A stretch of 64,000 nt of DNA from an uncultured Odoribacter sp. (GTDB lineage Bacteria > Bacteroidota > Bacteroidia > Bacteroidales > Marinifilaceae). A program made the position numbers and the translations under genes. The stretch spans positions 1-64,000 of the forward strand of contig CALUKE010000010.1 in NCBI GenBank assembly GCA_944321165.1. Reading direction: 5' to 3'. Below the pieces are notes generated by a model. That model had not been told where the DNA came from and ran no database searches. It worked only from the letters and a program-made list of their open reading frames with translations. Numbering within the stretch: position 1 is the first letter of the stretch; every line of letters begins with the position of its first letter. Below are positions 1 to 9,252 of this stretch, piece after piece.

Positions 1-43
1 GCAAAGTTAACACTTTACTCCTTGAATCTACTACTTTTAAAGA

Positions 44-67
44 CCAAAACGTTGCACTTCGTTTTGG
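44..67 (+). promoter_or_regulatory. Leader hairpin upstream of SusC1
   Basis: An 8-bp perfect stem (44-51 pairing with 60-67) with an 8-nt loop lies 40 bp before the SusC1 start. It has no T-run, so it does not look like a terminator. Its position matches the hairpins found between fecR and susC in the other five systems, suggesting that the fecR gene of system 1 ends just before the window. Function is unknown; attenuation or mRNA processing is possible. Confidence 0.5.
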
Positions 68-106
68 AATCTACAAATTGTACGATTTCCCGGGAGAGGG
101 AAGTTT

Positions 107-3100
107 ATGCAAATCGTTCGTGTTATGAAATTGACAGTTTTGTTTATGATTTGGGGATGTTTGGGGATTTCTGCGATGTCTGTGGCTCAGAATCAGCGGG
201 TTTCTCTGGACCTTCAGCATTGTACCGTCATGCAGTTGTTCGAAGCGATTCAGCAGCAGACCGGTCTGTACTTTTTTTATGATCAGAAACATTTTCAGGG
301 ACAGGATCGCTTGAATGTGAAGGCTGATGATGAAGAGGTTGGTAATTTGTTGAAAACAGTATTTGCTGATGCAAAAGTGGAATTCCTTTTCGAAGACAAT
401 ACGGTCATTGTGCGTCCGATGAGTCCACAACAGCCGGAAGGTCGGAAAATCCAGGGCGTTGTGACGGACGAGAAAGGGGAAGTATTGCCGGGTGTAACCG
501 TTATATTGAAGGGTACGACCATCGGTACTTCTACTGACGTAGACGGTAAATATGTTTTGCTTTTACCGGAGGGAGCACAGGCTCTGGTGTTTTCCATGGT
601 CGGTATGCAGACGCAGGAAATCAAGGTGGCAGACTTGAAGGCAGAGACTTTGAATGTGGTTCTTCAATATGCGGTGAATGAGTTGGAGGATGTGGTGGTG
701 ACCGGTATTTTCAAGAAGGCGAAAGAAAGCTATACGGGAGCTGTTTCTACCGTAACCAAAGAAGAATTGCAAATATATCGGGGACAGAATTTGTTGCAGA
801 CCCTGAAAAATATCGATGCTTCGATTAATTTTGCAGTGGACAATATCAACGGTAGCAATCCGAACAACTTGCCGCAAATCAACATTCGGGGAAATTCCTC
901 TTTGCCGATGAGTGTACAGGAATACAATGAAGGAGCCCGGAACGATGTGAATGCTCCGCTGATTATTATGGACGGTTTTGAGATTTCTTTGGAACGGTTG
1001 ATGGACTACAACGATGAAGAAATCGAGGCAATCAATATTTTGAAGGATGCCGCCGCTACGGCCATTTACGGTTCGCGGGGGGCGAATGGCGTCATCGTGG
1101 TGATAACCAAACAGCCAGAAGCCGGAAAATTGCGGGTGAATGCCGAAGTCGGTTTAGACCTGGAGGTGCCGGACCTGACCTCTTACGATCTGCTGAATGC
1201 TGCCGAGAAATTGGAATTGGAAAGATCGGTCGGACTTTACAACAATGATGTAGCACCGAGCAATGATGTTTGGTACAAGGAGGCTTATTACAAACGCTTG
1301 CGGGCAGTACTTTCCGGTACCGATACCGATTGGTTGAGCAAACCCTTGCGTACCGGAGTCGGCTCTCACTACAATATTCGTATGGAAGGAGGAAGCGAAG
1401 AATTCCGGTGGAGTGCGACGGCTTCTTACAAAGATATCCGGGGTGCCATGAAAGATTCTTATCGCCGGAACTTTAACGGGTCTTTTACCTTGATGTATCA
1501 GGTGAAAAATTTCACTTTCAAAAATCAGGCTTCTTATGGAACATCCCGGGGACAGGAAAGTAAATACGGGGTTTTCAGTGATTATGTAGAACAGCAACCG
1601 TATAATGCACCTTATGATCAGGATGGCAATCTAATTCGTTTCTTCGATGGTTTCCATAAAAATACAGAGCAGGTGCAAAATCCATTGTATGATGCGACCT
1701 TGAACAGTTTTGACCGGAGCAATTATCAGACGTTGACCAATAATTTCTCGGTGGAATGGAAGCCATTGGAAGCATTGATCGTACGGGCTCAGATCGGTCT
1801 TACCGGAACGAATACAACCGCCGATGTATTTTTGCCGGCAGAGCATTCTACTTTTACGGAAGATGACTATTATTTAACGGACGAAGGTTTTCTGCGCCGG
1901 GGTTCGTATTCGTATACCACCGGCAGAAGTCATACTTATGATGGCAATTTGACGTTGGCTTACAGCAAAGTGTTTGCAGATAAACATCAGGTGTATGTCG
2001 GTTTTGATTATTCTTTGTCAGAATCTCAGGGATATGATTACAATATCCTGGCCGAAGGATTTACCAATGAGGACATCAATTTTCTGGGAAGTGCCCGGCA
2101 ATATGCCATGGATGAAGGGCCTACCGGATCGAAAACACTGTCACGTCGCATGGGATTGACCGGAAATGCCAACTATATTTTTGATAATCGGTATTATGTG
2201 GATTTGTCCTATCGTATCGATGGCAGTTCCTCTTTCGGTAGCGAGAAAAAATACGCTCCTTTCTGGAGTGCCGGTATCGGCTGGAACTTGCATAATGAAT
2301 CTTTCTTGAAGGGGAGCTTTGCCAATATTCTGCGTTTGAAAGCCTCTTATGGAGAGACTGGAACAATGCAGGGTTCTTCTACCGGAGCAACTACGACTTA
2401 TGAATATTTGACGGATAACCGTTATATGCAATGGACAGGAGCTTCTTTGATGGGATGGGGAAATCCTTTCCTGACTTGGCAAAAAACAGATGAATTTAAT
2501 GTGGGCGTTGAATTCGGTCTCTGGCAGGGACGGGTGAAGGGAGAATTTAACCTTTATACGAAGAAAACCGGAAACCTGCTGTCATCCATGGATCTTCCCC
2601 ATTCCATGGGATTTTCATCGTATCTGGCCAATGTCGGGGAAGTGAAGAACAATGGTTGGGAAGCTTCGGCAACTGTTTATCTGATCCGCAATCCGGAACG
2701 GGAAATCAATTGGATTGTTGGTGGACAGTTGGTGTACAATAAGAATTATATCTCTAAACTTTCAGAAGCTATTAAAACGCAGAATGAAGCTTATTTGAAG
2801 GAGGACATCGATGTGGCCAATCTGTTTTATGAAGGGCGTCCGCAGAATGCCATTTATGCCGTTCGTTCTTTGGGAATCGATCCGAGTACGGGAGAAGAGG
2901 TCTTCCTGGACAAGGATGGCAATCAGACAGATATCTGGAATGCTTCCGACAAGGTCTATCTCGGTCCGAAAGACCCGCAATTCCGGGGAAATGCCAATAC
3001 GATGTTTATGTGGAAAGGTTTGACAGTCAACATGTCTTTCGGATTCTATTGGGGCGGTAAGGTGTACAACCAAACTTTGATCGACCGGGTAGAGGTGACT

Positions 3101-3433
3101 AAAAATACGTTGATGTATCAGAATGTCGATGCCCGGGTGTACAACGACCGTTGGCAAAAGCCGGGCGATGTGGTTTCCTTCAAGAAGTTTGATGACACTG
3201 CCACTCGTGCGACTTCCCGTTTCGTGATGGACGACAATGTACTCGAATTGCAATCCGTGGGTATTCAATACAAATGGGACAGTGAAAATTTGCGGAAATA
3301 TTTGCCGGTCACTTCCATTACTTTCGGTCTGAATATGTCTGATCTTTTCCATTTCTCAACGGTGAAAATGGAAAGAGGAACCAGCTATCCGTATGCGAGA
3401 AATATATTGGGTAGTGTGAAATTTTTATTTTAG
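107..3433 (+). CDS. SusC/RagA-type TonB-dependent transducer with STN domain (system 1)
   Basis: Outer-membrane TonB-dependent importer that also signals to an anti-sigma factor. Visible parts are a signal peptide (about residues 1-28, ending SVAQ), an STN/secretin-like signalling domain (about 31-105), a carboxypeptidase-regulatory-like beta domain (about 116-200), a TonB plug beginning near VVVTGIFKKAKESYTG (about 196-335) and a 22-strand-type barrel ending in KFLF. The length of 1108 aa is normal for SusC. The start at 107 is the first ATG after an in-frame stop at 38; relatives have a longer charged leader beginning MKK, so a non-ATG start slightly upstream is possible. SusD follows 22 bp later. 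A 190-bp plug segment is almost identical to SusC2. Its FecI/FecR pair must lie outside the window. The substrate is unknown. Confidence 0.93.
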   Translation: MQIVRVMKLTVLFMIWGCLGISAMSVAQNQRVSLDLQHCTVMQLFEAIQQQTGLYFFYDQKHFQGQDRLNVKADDEEVGNLLKTVFADAKVEFLFEDNTVIVRPMSPQQPEGRKIQGVVTDEKGEVLPGVTVILKGTTIGTSTDVDGKYVLLLPEGAQALVFSMVGMQTQEIKVADLKAETLNVVLQYAVNELEDVVVTGIFKKAKESYTGAVSTVTKEELQIYRGQNLLQTLKNIDASINFAVDNINGSNPNNLPQINIRGNSSLPMSVQEYNEGARNDVNAPLIIMDGFEISLERLMDYNDEEIEAINILKDAAATAIYGSRGANGVIVVITKQPEAGKLRVNAEVGLDLEVPDLTSYDLLNAAEKLELERSVGLYNNDVAPSNDVWYKEAYYKRLRAVLSGTDTDWLSKPLRTGVGSHYNIRMEGGSEEFRWSATASYKDIRGAMKDSYRRNFNGSFTLMYQVKNFTFKNQASYGTSRGQESKYGVFSDYVEQQPYNAPYDQDGNLIRFFDGFHKNTEQVQNPLYDATLNSFDRSNYQTLTNNFSVEWKPLEALIVRAQIGLTGTNTTADVFLPAEHSTFTEDDYYLTDEGFLRRGSYSYTTGRSHTYDGNLTLAYSKVFADKHQVYVGFDYSLSESQGYDYNILAEGFTNEDINFLGSARQYAMDEGPTGSKTLSRRMGLTGNANYIFDNRYYVDLSYRIDGSSSFGSEKKYAPFWSAGIGWNLHNESFLKGSFANILRLKASYGETGTMQGSSTGATTTYEYLTDNRYMQWTGASLMGWGNPFLTWQKTDEFNVGVEFGLWQGRVKGEFNLYTKKTGNLLSSMDLPHSMGFSSYLANVGEVKNNGWEASATVYLIRNPEREINWIVGGQLVYNKNYISKLSEAIKTQNEAYLKEDIDVANLFYEGRPQNAIYAVRSLGIDPSTGEEVFLDKDGNQTDIWNASDKVYLGPKDPQFRGNANTMFMWKGLTVNMSFGFYWGGKVYNQTLIDRVEVTKNTLMYQNVDARVYNDRWQKPGDVVSFKKFDDTATRATSRFVMDDNVLELQSVGIQYKWDSENLRKYLPVTSITFGLNMSDLFHFSTVKMERGTSYPYARNILGSVKFLF
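861..1050 (+). repeat. 190-bp recombination tract in the SusC1 plug (copy A)
   Basis: This stretch matches 11277-11466 in SusC2 with three mismatches over 190 bp and no indels. The flanking codons on both sides differ at many synonymous positions although the protein stays similar. The sharp edges point to recent gene conversion or a recombination junction and not simply to old duplication. Confidence 0.85.
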
Positions 3434-3455
3434 GAACGGTTAAAAAGAGGTAGAT

Positions 3456-4943
3456 ATGAAAAAATATTATTTTATATGGGGAATAGCATTGGCGCTGAGT
3501 TGTTTGTCTTGTAACGACTGGCTGGATGTACGTCCGGAGACGGAACAGAAGGAGGAGGATCAATTCTCTACTTACAAGGGATTCCGGGATGCCTTGATTG
3601 GATGTTATATGGCGATGGGGGGAACGGATGTTTATGGCGAGAAATTGACCATGAGTCATATCGAATCGTTGGCGAATTTGTGGCAGACCTTTTCTTCTTC
3701 GACAGGGGATCGTTTGGCGGATTATTATCTGTCTTTGCATGATTATCAGAGCGATGAGGCTCGTAGTGCCATGCAAGCGATCTGGTCCGGATTGTATAAT
3801 GTGATCGTTCAGGCCAATATGATTATTAAATATGCGGATGAAAATAAGGAAGTATTTGAAAGCGAGGCTGCTCGTGCTGTAATTCAAGGAGAAGCCTATG
3901 CTATTCGGGCTTATTGTCAATTGGATGTGTTGCGTTTGTTCGGACAATTGCCACAGAATGCGACAATACAGGTGAGTTTGCCCTATACGTATACCACTGC
4001 TTTTAATGAAAGACCGGAATATTACGATTTTGCCAATTATGTACTTCGTCTGAAAGAGGATTTGAACAAGGCCGAAGAGCTGTTGAAAGACAACGATCCT
4101 GTATTCAGTTATACTTTTGAAGAATTGGGAGGTCCGGCCTATGGAGTTTTAGAGGACGAGTTCTTTTATTATCGTCAGACCCGTTTGAATTATTGGGCGG
4201 TAAAAGCCTTGAAAGCACGTATGTATCTTTATTTAGGCGAGAAAGAGAATGCTTACAACGAGGCTATGGCTTTGATCAATGCGGTGGATGTGAATGGAAA
4301 CAGACTGATGGAATTGAGCGGAAATTCAGATATTGTTGAAAATGGATACAAAGCCTGCCCGAGTGAATGTTTTTTCCGTTTGAGCAAATACAATATAAAG
4401 ACCGTGGCCAGTTTCCTGATAGGAGGAAATACGGATGCGACTTATTCCGATCTGTACATCAGTGCAGAACAATTGAATGATTTGTTCGAAGGACAGTCGA
4501 CCGACTCTCATAACCGTTACCGGTATGTTTGGAATCGTTCTGTCCGGGATTATTATGATGATCCCTGTGCAGCAATCTTAAAATACTATTTCTCTGATGA
4601 GGTGGAAAATGCCGCTGTCAATTATCAGATTATTCCGATGTTGCGGATGTCTGAGATTTATTTGATTGCCATCGAAACCACTCCAAGTCTGGCGGAAGCC
4701 AATCAGTTGTATGCGGATTACATGTTCGATCGGAATGTGGTGTTGTCGGGCGATGCATTTACTTCTTTGTACGATATTCCTCAGGTGATAGAAGATGAAT
4801 ATCGTCGGGAGTTCTTTGCGGAAGGACAGATGTTCTATACTTATAAACGGATGAATACGAAGACCGTACTTTGGAACTACGAAGAAATGACGGAAGAGGA
4901 TTATGTTTTGTGGGAGTGTGTAAGTAGTGAGTTTAATGCTTAA
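3456..4943 (+). CDS. RagB/SusD-family outer-membrane lipoprotein (system 1)
   Basis: Surface-exposed substrate-binding partner that caps the SusC1 barrel. It begins with a lipoprotein signal (lipobox LSCLSC, lipidated Cys19) followed by the family signature DWLDVRPETEQ. The middle shows the alpha-helical TPR-like pattern with EAYAIRAYCQLDVLRLFG, and the C-terminus has the usual YRREFFAEGQMFYTYKR block. At 495 aa it is typical in size. It lies 22 bp after SusC1 and its stop is 11 bp before the favoured start of the DUF4843 gene, so it is in one operon. It is closest in this window to SusD2. The ligand cannot be read from sequence. Confidence 0.92.
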   Translation: MKKYYFIWGIALALSCLSCNDWLDVRPETEQKEEDQFSTYKGFRDALIGCYMAMGGTDVYGEKLTMSHIESLANLWQTFSSSTGDRLADYYLSLHDYQSDEARSAMQAIWSGLYNVIVQANMIIKYADENKEVFESEAARAVIQGEAYAIRAYCQLDVLRLFGQLPQNATIQVSLPYTYTTAFNERPEYYDFANYVLRLKEDLNKAEELLKDNDPVFSYTFEELGGPAYGVLEDEFFYYRQTRLNYWAVKALKARMYLYLGEKENAYNEAMALINAVDVNGNRLMELSGNSDIVENGYKACPSECFFRLSKYNIKTVASFLIGGNTDATYSDLYISAEQLNDLFEGQSTDSHNRYRYVWNRSVRDYYDDPCAAILKYYFSDEVENAAVNYQIIPMLRMSEIYLIAIETTPSLAEANQLYADYMFDRNVVLSGDAFTSLYDIPQVIEDEYRREFFAEGQMFYTYKRMNTKTVLWNYEEMTEEDYVLWECVSSEFNA

Positions 4944-4954
4944 TAATGGGGTAT

Positions 4955-5791
4955 ATGAAATCGATAAATAAGATAATTTTCGGTATGTTGTTTTTGGGCT
5001 TGTCGGCCTGTGAAAAAGACTTGCCGGTATATGAAACTTCGGTTTGTCAGCTTAATTTTGTCTATGGAACGCAAGAAGGGTTGCAAACAGATGAGGTGAC
5101 TGATGATATGCGTATGTTGTCTCACTCCTTTATATTGAATTCAGGAGAAGGGGTGATGGTCGATACGGTGTGGGTAAGGGTGAGAACCATGGGCTATCTG
5201 GCGGATCAAGATCGGCCTTTTGAATTGATTCAGCTGCCGACAGATGGAAATGATGCTGTGGCAGGAACGCATTATGTGGCTTTTGATGACCCTGATTTGC
5301 AGTCTTTTTATATGATTCCTGCCGGTCAGGCGGAGGTGTTGGCTCCGATTGTGGTGCTTCGGGATCCTTCTTTGGAAGAGAGCGGAGATGTCACCTTGAA
5401 GTTTACTTTTCAGGAAAATGACTATTTTAAATTGGGTTATCCGGAATTTTCCACTTATTCTTTGGTGATTTCCGACCAGTTGACCAAACCGTCTATGTGG
5501 GGAAGTTGCAGTTTGGATTATTATTTCGGAACCTATGGAGCCGTAAAACATGAGCTGATGATCAAATGGATGGATCAAAGCTGGGATGATGCATATATAG
5601 AAACCCTTTTTGAAGAACTATACGCAGGTTTTTGGTTGCCCAAGGACGAGGCTTATCTGAGTTATCTTGGTGATTGGTTTGCTGAAAAATTGCAGGAAGA
5701 GAATGAAGAACGTCTGGCTGATCCTGAGATCGGTGACGTTTGGCGGGAGGCGAATGGCGAACCTGTTGATTTTACTCCGTTGTCTTATTAG
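4955..5791 (+). CDS. DUF4843 lipoprotein (system 1)
   Basis: Probably a surface or periplasmic accessory lipoprotein of the SusCD complex. The start at 4955 is preferred over 4946 because it gives a normal lipoprotein signal (MKSINK..., lipobox LSAC, Cys19). The body is beta-rich with the recurring DUF4843 pattern: a DRPFEL strand, an AVAGTHYV turn, YMIPAGQ, then LRDPSLEESGDVTLKF. The C-terminal YGAVKHELMIKWM motif recurs in all four copies in the window. The acidic tail contains an EKLQEENEERL helix shared with system 2. Family function is not established; its fixed position after SusD argues for a role in substrate capture. Confidence 0.85.
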   Translation: MKSINKIIFGMLFLGLSACEKDLPVYETSVCQLNFVYGTQEGLQTDEVTDDMRMLSHSFILNSGEGVMVDTVWVRVRTMGYLADQDRPFELIQLPTDGNDAVAGTHYVAFDDPDLQSFYMIPAGQAEVLAPIVVLRDPSLEESGDVTLKFTFQENDYFKLGYPEFSTYSLVISDQLTKPSMWGSCSLDYYFGTYGAVKHELMIKWMDQSWDDAYIETLFEELYAGFWLPKDEAYLSYLGDWFAEKLQEENEERLADPEIGDVWREANGEPVDFTPLSY

Positions 5792-5805
5792 TAAAAAGTG
5801 AAGAG

Positions 5806-7335
5806 ATGAAAAAATATTTTATATTGGTTTTAGTGTATTGTTTGTCTTTATTGACAGCATGTTTTAAGGACGATACGGTGGTGGCTACTGATGAGTCTAT
5901 GATCAGTGATATTACGATTACCGGTCTTAAAGATACGACGGTTACTGCTTTCAGCACAGTTTTGGAACTGGAACCGGAAGTAGTCGGTTATACGGAAGAT
6001 GAGTTATCTTATGCCTGGTATGTTTATGGCGGAGAGCTTCCTGTAGAAGGTGGGTATCGGACTGTGAAAATTGCAGATACGAAAAAATTGTCATATCTGG
6101 TCGATTTAAAACAGGGGAGCTATACGTTGGTGTTTGAAGCAACTCACAAAGAAAACGGTTATACGATGCTTGCCGAGATGGATTTAAAAGTTTCAACGGC
6201 ATTTTCTCAGGGATTCTATATTTTGAAAGAAACGGAGAATGGAGACTGTGAACTGGATCTTTACAATCGGGATAATGGTGAATGCATGTCGAATATTTTG
6301 GAAGCAACTCAGGGGGCGGCCTTGACGGGTGCTCCCCGGGAATTGGGCGTATTGTACGGGAAGGCTTATGTCGATCCGGAGACCGCAGAGGCTGGCGGTG
6401 CAAATCTATTGTTCGTAGCATCCGGTGATAATGAGATGGCTTGTTTCCGGACAGAGGATATGATGAAAGTGTTCGACCGTTCGAGCATATTGTTTGGAGA
6501 AATGACTGCAGATGAGATTCCGTATTGTATGGCTTCAATTGCCAGATTGAATCTCTTGTTTTCCAATAAGGGGGTTCGGGGAGATACTCCGACAGGTTCT
6601 TCTTGGGTTGAGGGCGCGACAGGAAAATTGGGATATCCGAAAGGAGATGGCGCGAGCCTGTTTATTCAGGCCTGCGACGGTTCGGGAATGTTGTATTGGG
6701 ATGAAAATGCCCATCGTTTGAGATATTATGCTGGATCCGTAGAGGAGGTAGAGTATTTTGGAGATGAAATCAACTGGGATGAGGTATTCCCCGTCGCTAC
6801 CGGTTGGAATCATCTGGCTGGTGTGAATACGATGTGGTATATATTTGAGGATCAGGACGGGCAGCGCTACTTGGTATTTGTTGATACCACTCATGCTGTG
6901 ACCGAGGTTCGGCGGTTGGATCCGGCTTCCCATATTGCTCAGGCCGATGTGATTGCCGGAAATGCTTTGACTTCCTATTCTATTTATGTGGAGCATGATA
7001 ATCAATTGTGGATATACAGCCTGGAAGATGGAACGGAGGTTGCTTTGAATCCGACGGGATTGCCTGCTGGTCAAATCACTTATTTGTCTGATCTTTATTT
7101 CTCAAGCCTTTTCGATTATCTGCTGATCGGTGTGCAAAATGGAAACGAGTATGCGCTTTGCATGTATCAAATCAAAGGTGGTCAGACCTTGGGAGGACCG
7201 GAGCATCTTGTTGAAGGAGAAGGAAAATTGAAAAAGGTGCGTTATATTTCTCAAAGTGATATGTATCTGCCGAATTACTATGCATTTACAGATTATGCTG
7301 TAACATTGGGTATGGGACCTGATTTTCCGTATTAA
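5806..7335 (+). CDS. PKD-like family lipoprotein (system 1)
   Basis: Exported lipoprotein of 509 aa with lipobox LLTAC (Cys19). Residues about 30-130 form a PKD-like beta sandwich, with the hallmark LSYAWYVYGG followed by GSYTLVFEATHKENGY. The remainder, from FSQGFYILKETENGDCELDLYN, shows repeated beta segments resembling a propeller (AWYIY/DRYLV-type strands), which I infer only from spacing. It lies 14 bp after the DUF4843 gene and 9 bp before the thioredoxin gene. Its role is unknown; a large surface-exposed binding accessory is the likeliest reading. Homologues occur in systems 2, 4 and 5. Confidence 0.82.
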   Translation: MKKYFILVLVYCLSLLTACFKDDTVVATDESMISDITITGLKDTTVTAFSTVLELEPEVVGYTEDELSYAWYVYGGELPVEGGYRTVKIADTKKLSYLVDLKQGSYTLVFEATHKENGYTMLAEMDLKVSTAFSQGFYILKETENGDCELDLYNRDNGECMSNILEATQGAALTGAPRELGVLYGKAYVDPETAEAGGANLLFVASGDNEMACFRTEDMMKVFDRSSILFGEMTADEIPYCMASIARLNLLFSNKGVRGDTPTGSSWVEGATGKLGYPKGDGASLFIQACDGSGMLYWDENAHRLRYYAGSVEEVEYFGDEINWDEVFPVATGWNHLAGVNTMWYIFEDQDGQRYLVFVDTTHAVTEVRRLDPASHIAQADVIAGNALTSYSIYVEHDNQLWIYSLEDGTEVALNPTGLPAGQITYLSDLYFSSLFDYLLIGVQNGNEYALCMYQIKGGQTLGGPEHLVEGEGKLKKVRYISQSDMYLPNYYAFTDYAVTLGMGPDFPY

Positions 7336-7344
7336 AATAAAACG

Positions 7345-8475
7345 ATGAAAAGAGTATTGTTATGGATGATGGGCTTGTGGGTATTGTCGCCTGTTTCTGC
7401 CCAGATCGATTTTCGAGATATCAGTTTTGCGGAAGCATTAGCCGCTGCAAAGGCTGAGCATAAAATGGTGTTTATGGATTGCTACACATCCTGGTGTGGC
7501 CCTTGTAAATTGTTGGCATCAAATGTCTTTCCGCAAAAGAAGGCCGGAGATTACTTCAATCCCCGTTTTGTGTCCATCCAGGTGGATATGGAAAAGGGAG
7601 AAGGAATAGATTTGAGAAAGAGATATGACGTAAATGCTTATCCTACTTTGTTGGTATTGGATGCGGATGGGGAATTGCTGTACCGACATGCCGGTTATTT
7701 GGAGGTAGACGCGTTGATTGAGTTTGCGGAGAAGGGGGGTGAAGGCGATAAACTGACGGAAATGAGATTGCGTTATGAATCCGGAGATCGTTCGGCTGTT
7801 TTTATTCGGGATTATTTGGCTTTGCTGGATGAAGAGGCGATGTCCGCCGCGATCCGGAAAGTGACGGATGATTTTCTGAAGGATAAGACAGACGCTGTAT
7901 TTTCAGATTCTCTGGTATATGAAGTATTTCGAGCCTATGCAATTCCTGTCAGTGAAGTTTTTCAACAGGTCTATGCCCGTAAGTCTGAGTTAGCTAAACG
8001 CTATGGAGCTGAAAGCGGGCAGGCACTTGAGTTGGCATGGGAAAGTTATGGTCAGAAATTTCTGAAACGCCAAGCAAAAGAAGTGGTCGGATATGATGCT
8101 GCAGGATTGAAAGCGTATGGATGTCTAATGCAGAAATGTAAAGTTCCGGAAGCAGATGCTATTTTGGCTGAATATCTCATAGATGGAGCCATGGCGACCG
8201 AAGATTGGGAACTGTTGTTGAATGCCCTTTGCGATTATGTCTCGTTCAGCCGATTGGAAGAGGGACATTTGAATTATGCTTGTTGTATTTTGGAATGGAA
8301 ACAACAGGATCCGGAGGCCCGTCAAAAACTGGCATCGTTGATTCGACAAAGAGTGGATGATCTGGAAGGGGTAGAAGATACGTCTGGACGTACCATGACC
8401 GTGGGAGATGAAACCATGCCCATCTTGGAATATTATCGTCGATCTTATAAAGAACTCTTGCAAAAATTGAAATAA
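7345..8475 (+). CDS. Periplasmic thioredoxin-fold protein, CGPC (system 1)
   Basis: Likely thiol-disulfide oxidoreductase exported to the periplasm. A Sec signal ends near SAQ (residue 20). A thioredoxin domain (about 25-130) follows, with active site WCGPCK at 51-54 and the cis-proline loop AYPTLLVLD. The C-terminal half (about 135-376) is helical and has no motif I recognise, as in many Bacteroidota proteins annotated thioredoxin family. It is the last gene of the operon and is followed by a strong terminator. It is not lipidated, unlike the copies in systems 4 and 5. Its substrate could be disulfides in the imported ligand or in the receptor lipoproteins; this is inference. Confidence 0.87.
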   Translation: MKRVLLWMMGLWVLSPVSAQIDFRDISFAEALAAAKAEHKMVFMDCYTSWCGPCKLLASNVFPQKKAGDYFNPRFVSIQVDMEKGEGIDLRKRYDVNAYPTLLVLDADGELLYRHAGYLEVDALIEFAEKGGEGDKLTEMRLRYESGDRSAVFIRDYLALLDEEAMSAAIRKVTDDFLKDKTDAVFSDSLVYEVFRAYAIPVSEVFQQVYARKSELAKRYGAESGQALELAWESYGQKFLKRQAKEVVGYDAAGLKAYGCLMQKCKVPEADAILAEYLIDGAMATEDWELLLNALCDYVSFSRLEEGHLNYACCILEWKQQDPEARQKLASLIRQRVDDLEGVEDTSGRTMTVGDETMPILEYYRRSYKELLQKLK

Positions 8476-8530
8476 TTAGTTGGAAATGAGATGGTAGTCT
8501 GTTTCCAATTGTGCGGGAAACAGGCATGGA

Positions 8531-8586
8531 ACATTTATCTGCCGATTCTCTGGGAAAGGGTGAATCGGCGGATAAATGTTTTTTTT
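8531..8586 (+). terminator. Intrinsic terminator after system 1
   Basis: An 18-bp stem (8531-8548 with 8562-8579, one G-U pair) is followed by eight T residues. It closes the system 1 operon only 17 bp before the first promoter-like element of system 2. The stem and loop resemble the terminator at 19138-19191, including a 3' arm ending GGATAAAT. Confidence 0.88.
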
Positions 8587-8602
8587 GTGGTGTGGAGTGC
8601 GA

Positions 8603-8618
8603 TAATTTTGTAATTTTG
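8603..8618 (+). promoter_or_regulatory. Tandem Bacteroidota -7 elements upstream of fecI2
   Basis: Two adjacent copies of TAATTTTG (8603-8610 and 8611-8618) match the Bacteroidota primary-sigma element TAnnTTTG. They lie 18-33 bp before the ATG at 8636. A TTTG lies further upstream at 8584 but the spacing is not ideal for either copy. They probably drive basal transcription of the sigma and anti-sigma genes. Confidence 0.6.
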
Positions 8619-8635
8619 TCCTTAAATGAATTTGC

Positions 8636-9199
8636 ATGAGGGTTCAGAAGGTAAATAACAGTATCGCAAAAGGAGAGAAAGTTTCGTTGGACGATCTCTA
8701 TGATCGCTATTAAAATGAACTGGTGTTGTGGGCGGATACGATTCTGAATGATATGGGACTGGCGGAAGATCTGGTGCAGGATCTGTTTGTTTCTCTGTGG
8801 GAAAAAGGGGTGGATGAACGTTTGGATATGAAGGGGGCGCGGGCATATTTGTATGCATCCGTCCGCCATAGAGCCCTTCGAGCCATGAAGGGAGAGAGAA
8901 AAATAATCGATTTGCCGGAGATGAGTGAGATTATGGAGGTATGGGAAGAAACCGATGGGACACATGAGCAGATGGTGGAATTGGTGATTGGAGAGTTGGA
9001 AAAATTGCCGCCCCGAAGTCGTGAAATATTGGAATGCATTCATTTGAAAAACATGAAATATGCGGAGGTAGCCGAAATGTTGGGTATTTCGATTTCTACG
9101 GTAAAGACACTGTTAGTCAGAAGTTTAAAGTCTATTCGAAAGTCTGTTTCCGATTCTGCTTATCTTTTTTATGTCTTGTATCTAAAAAAAATAAAATAA
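8636..9199 (+). pseudogene. ECF sigma factor (FecI-like), interrupted by an in-frame stop (system 2)
   Basis: Reading from the ATG at 8636 gives the N-terminus of a FecI-type sigma-70 factor (ending SLDDLYDRY) and then a TAA at 8711-8713. The same frame continues as NELVLWADTILNDMGLAEDLVQDLF and runs to region 4 (KLPPRSREILECIHL, then MLGISISTVKTLLVRSLKSIRK). In the system 4 homologue the stop position is the second Tyr of HRYYKPLVVWAD, so one base change from TAT or TAC explains it. Translation could restart at GTG 8723 or ATG 8750, losing the first helix of region 2, but no convincing ribosome site is seen. Either the gene is dead, or the product is shortened, or the base is a sequencing error. 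Confidence 0.82.
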
Positions 9200-9252
9200 T
9201 TTTTCTTTTCCTTGTCAACCGATTTTAGGATTTGTGTCTATTTATAGATGAA

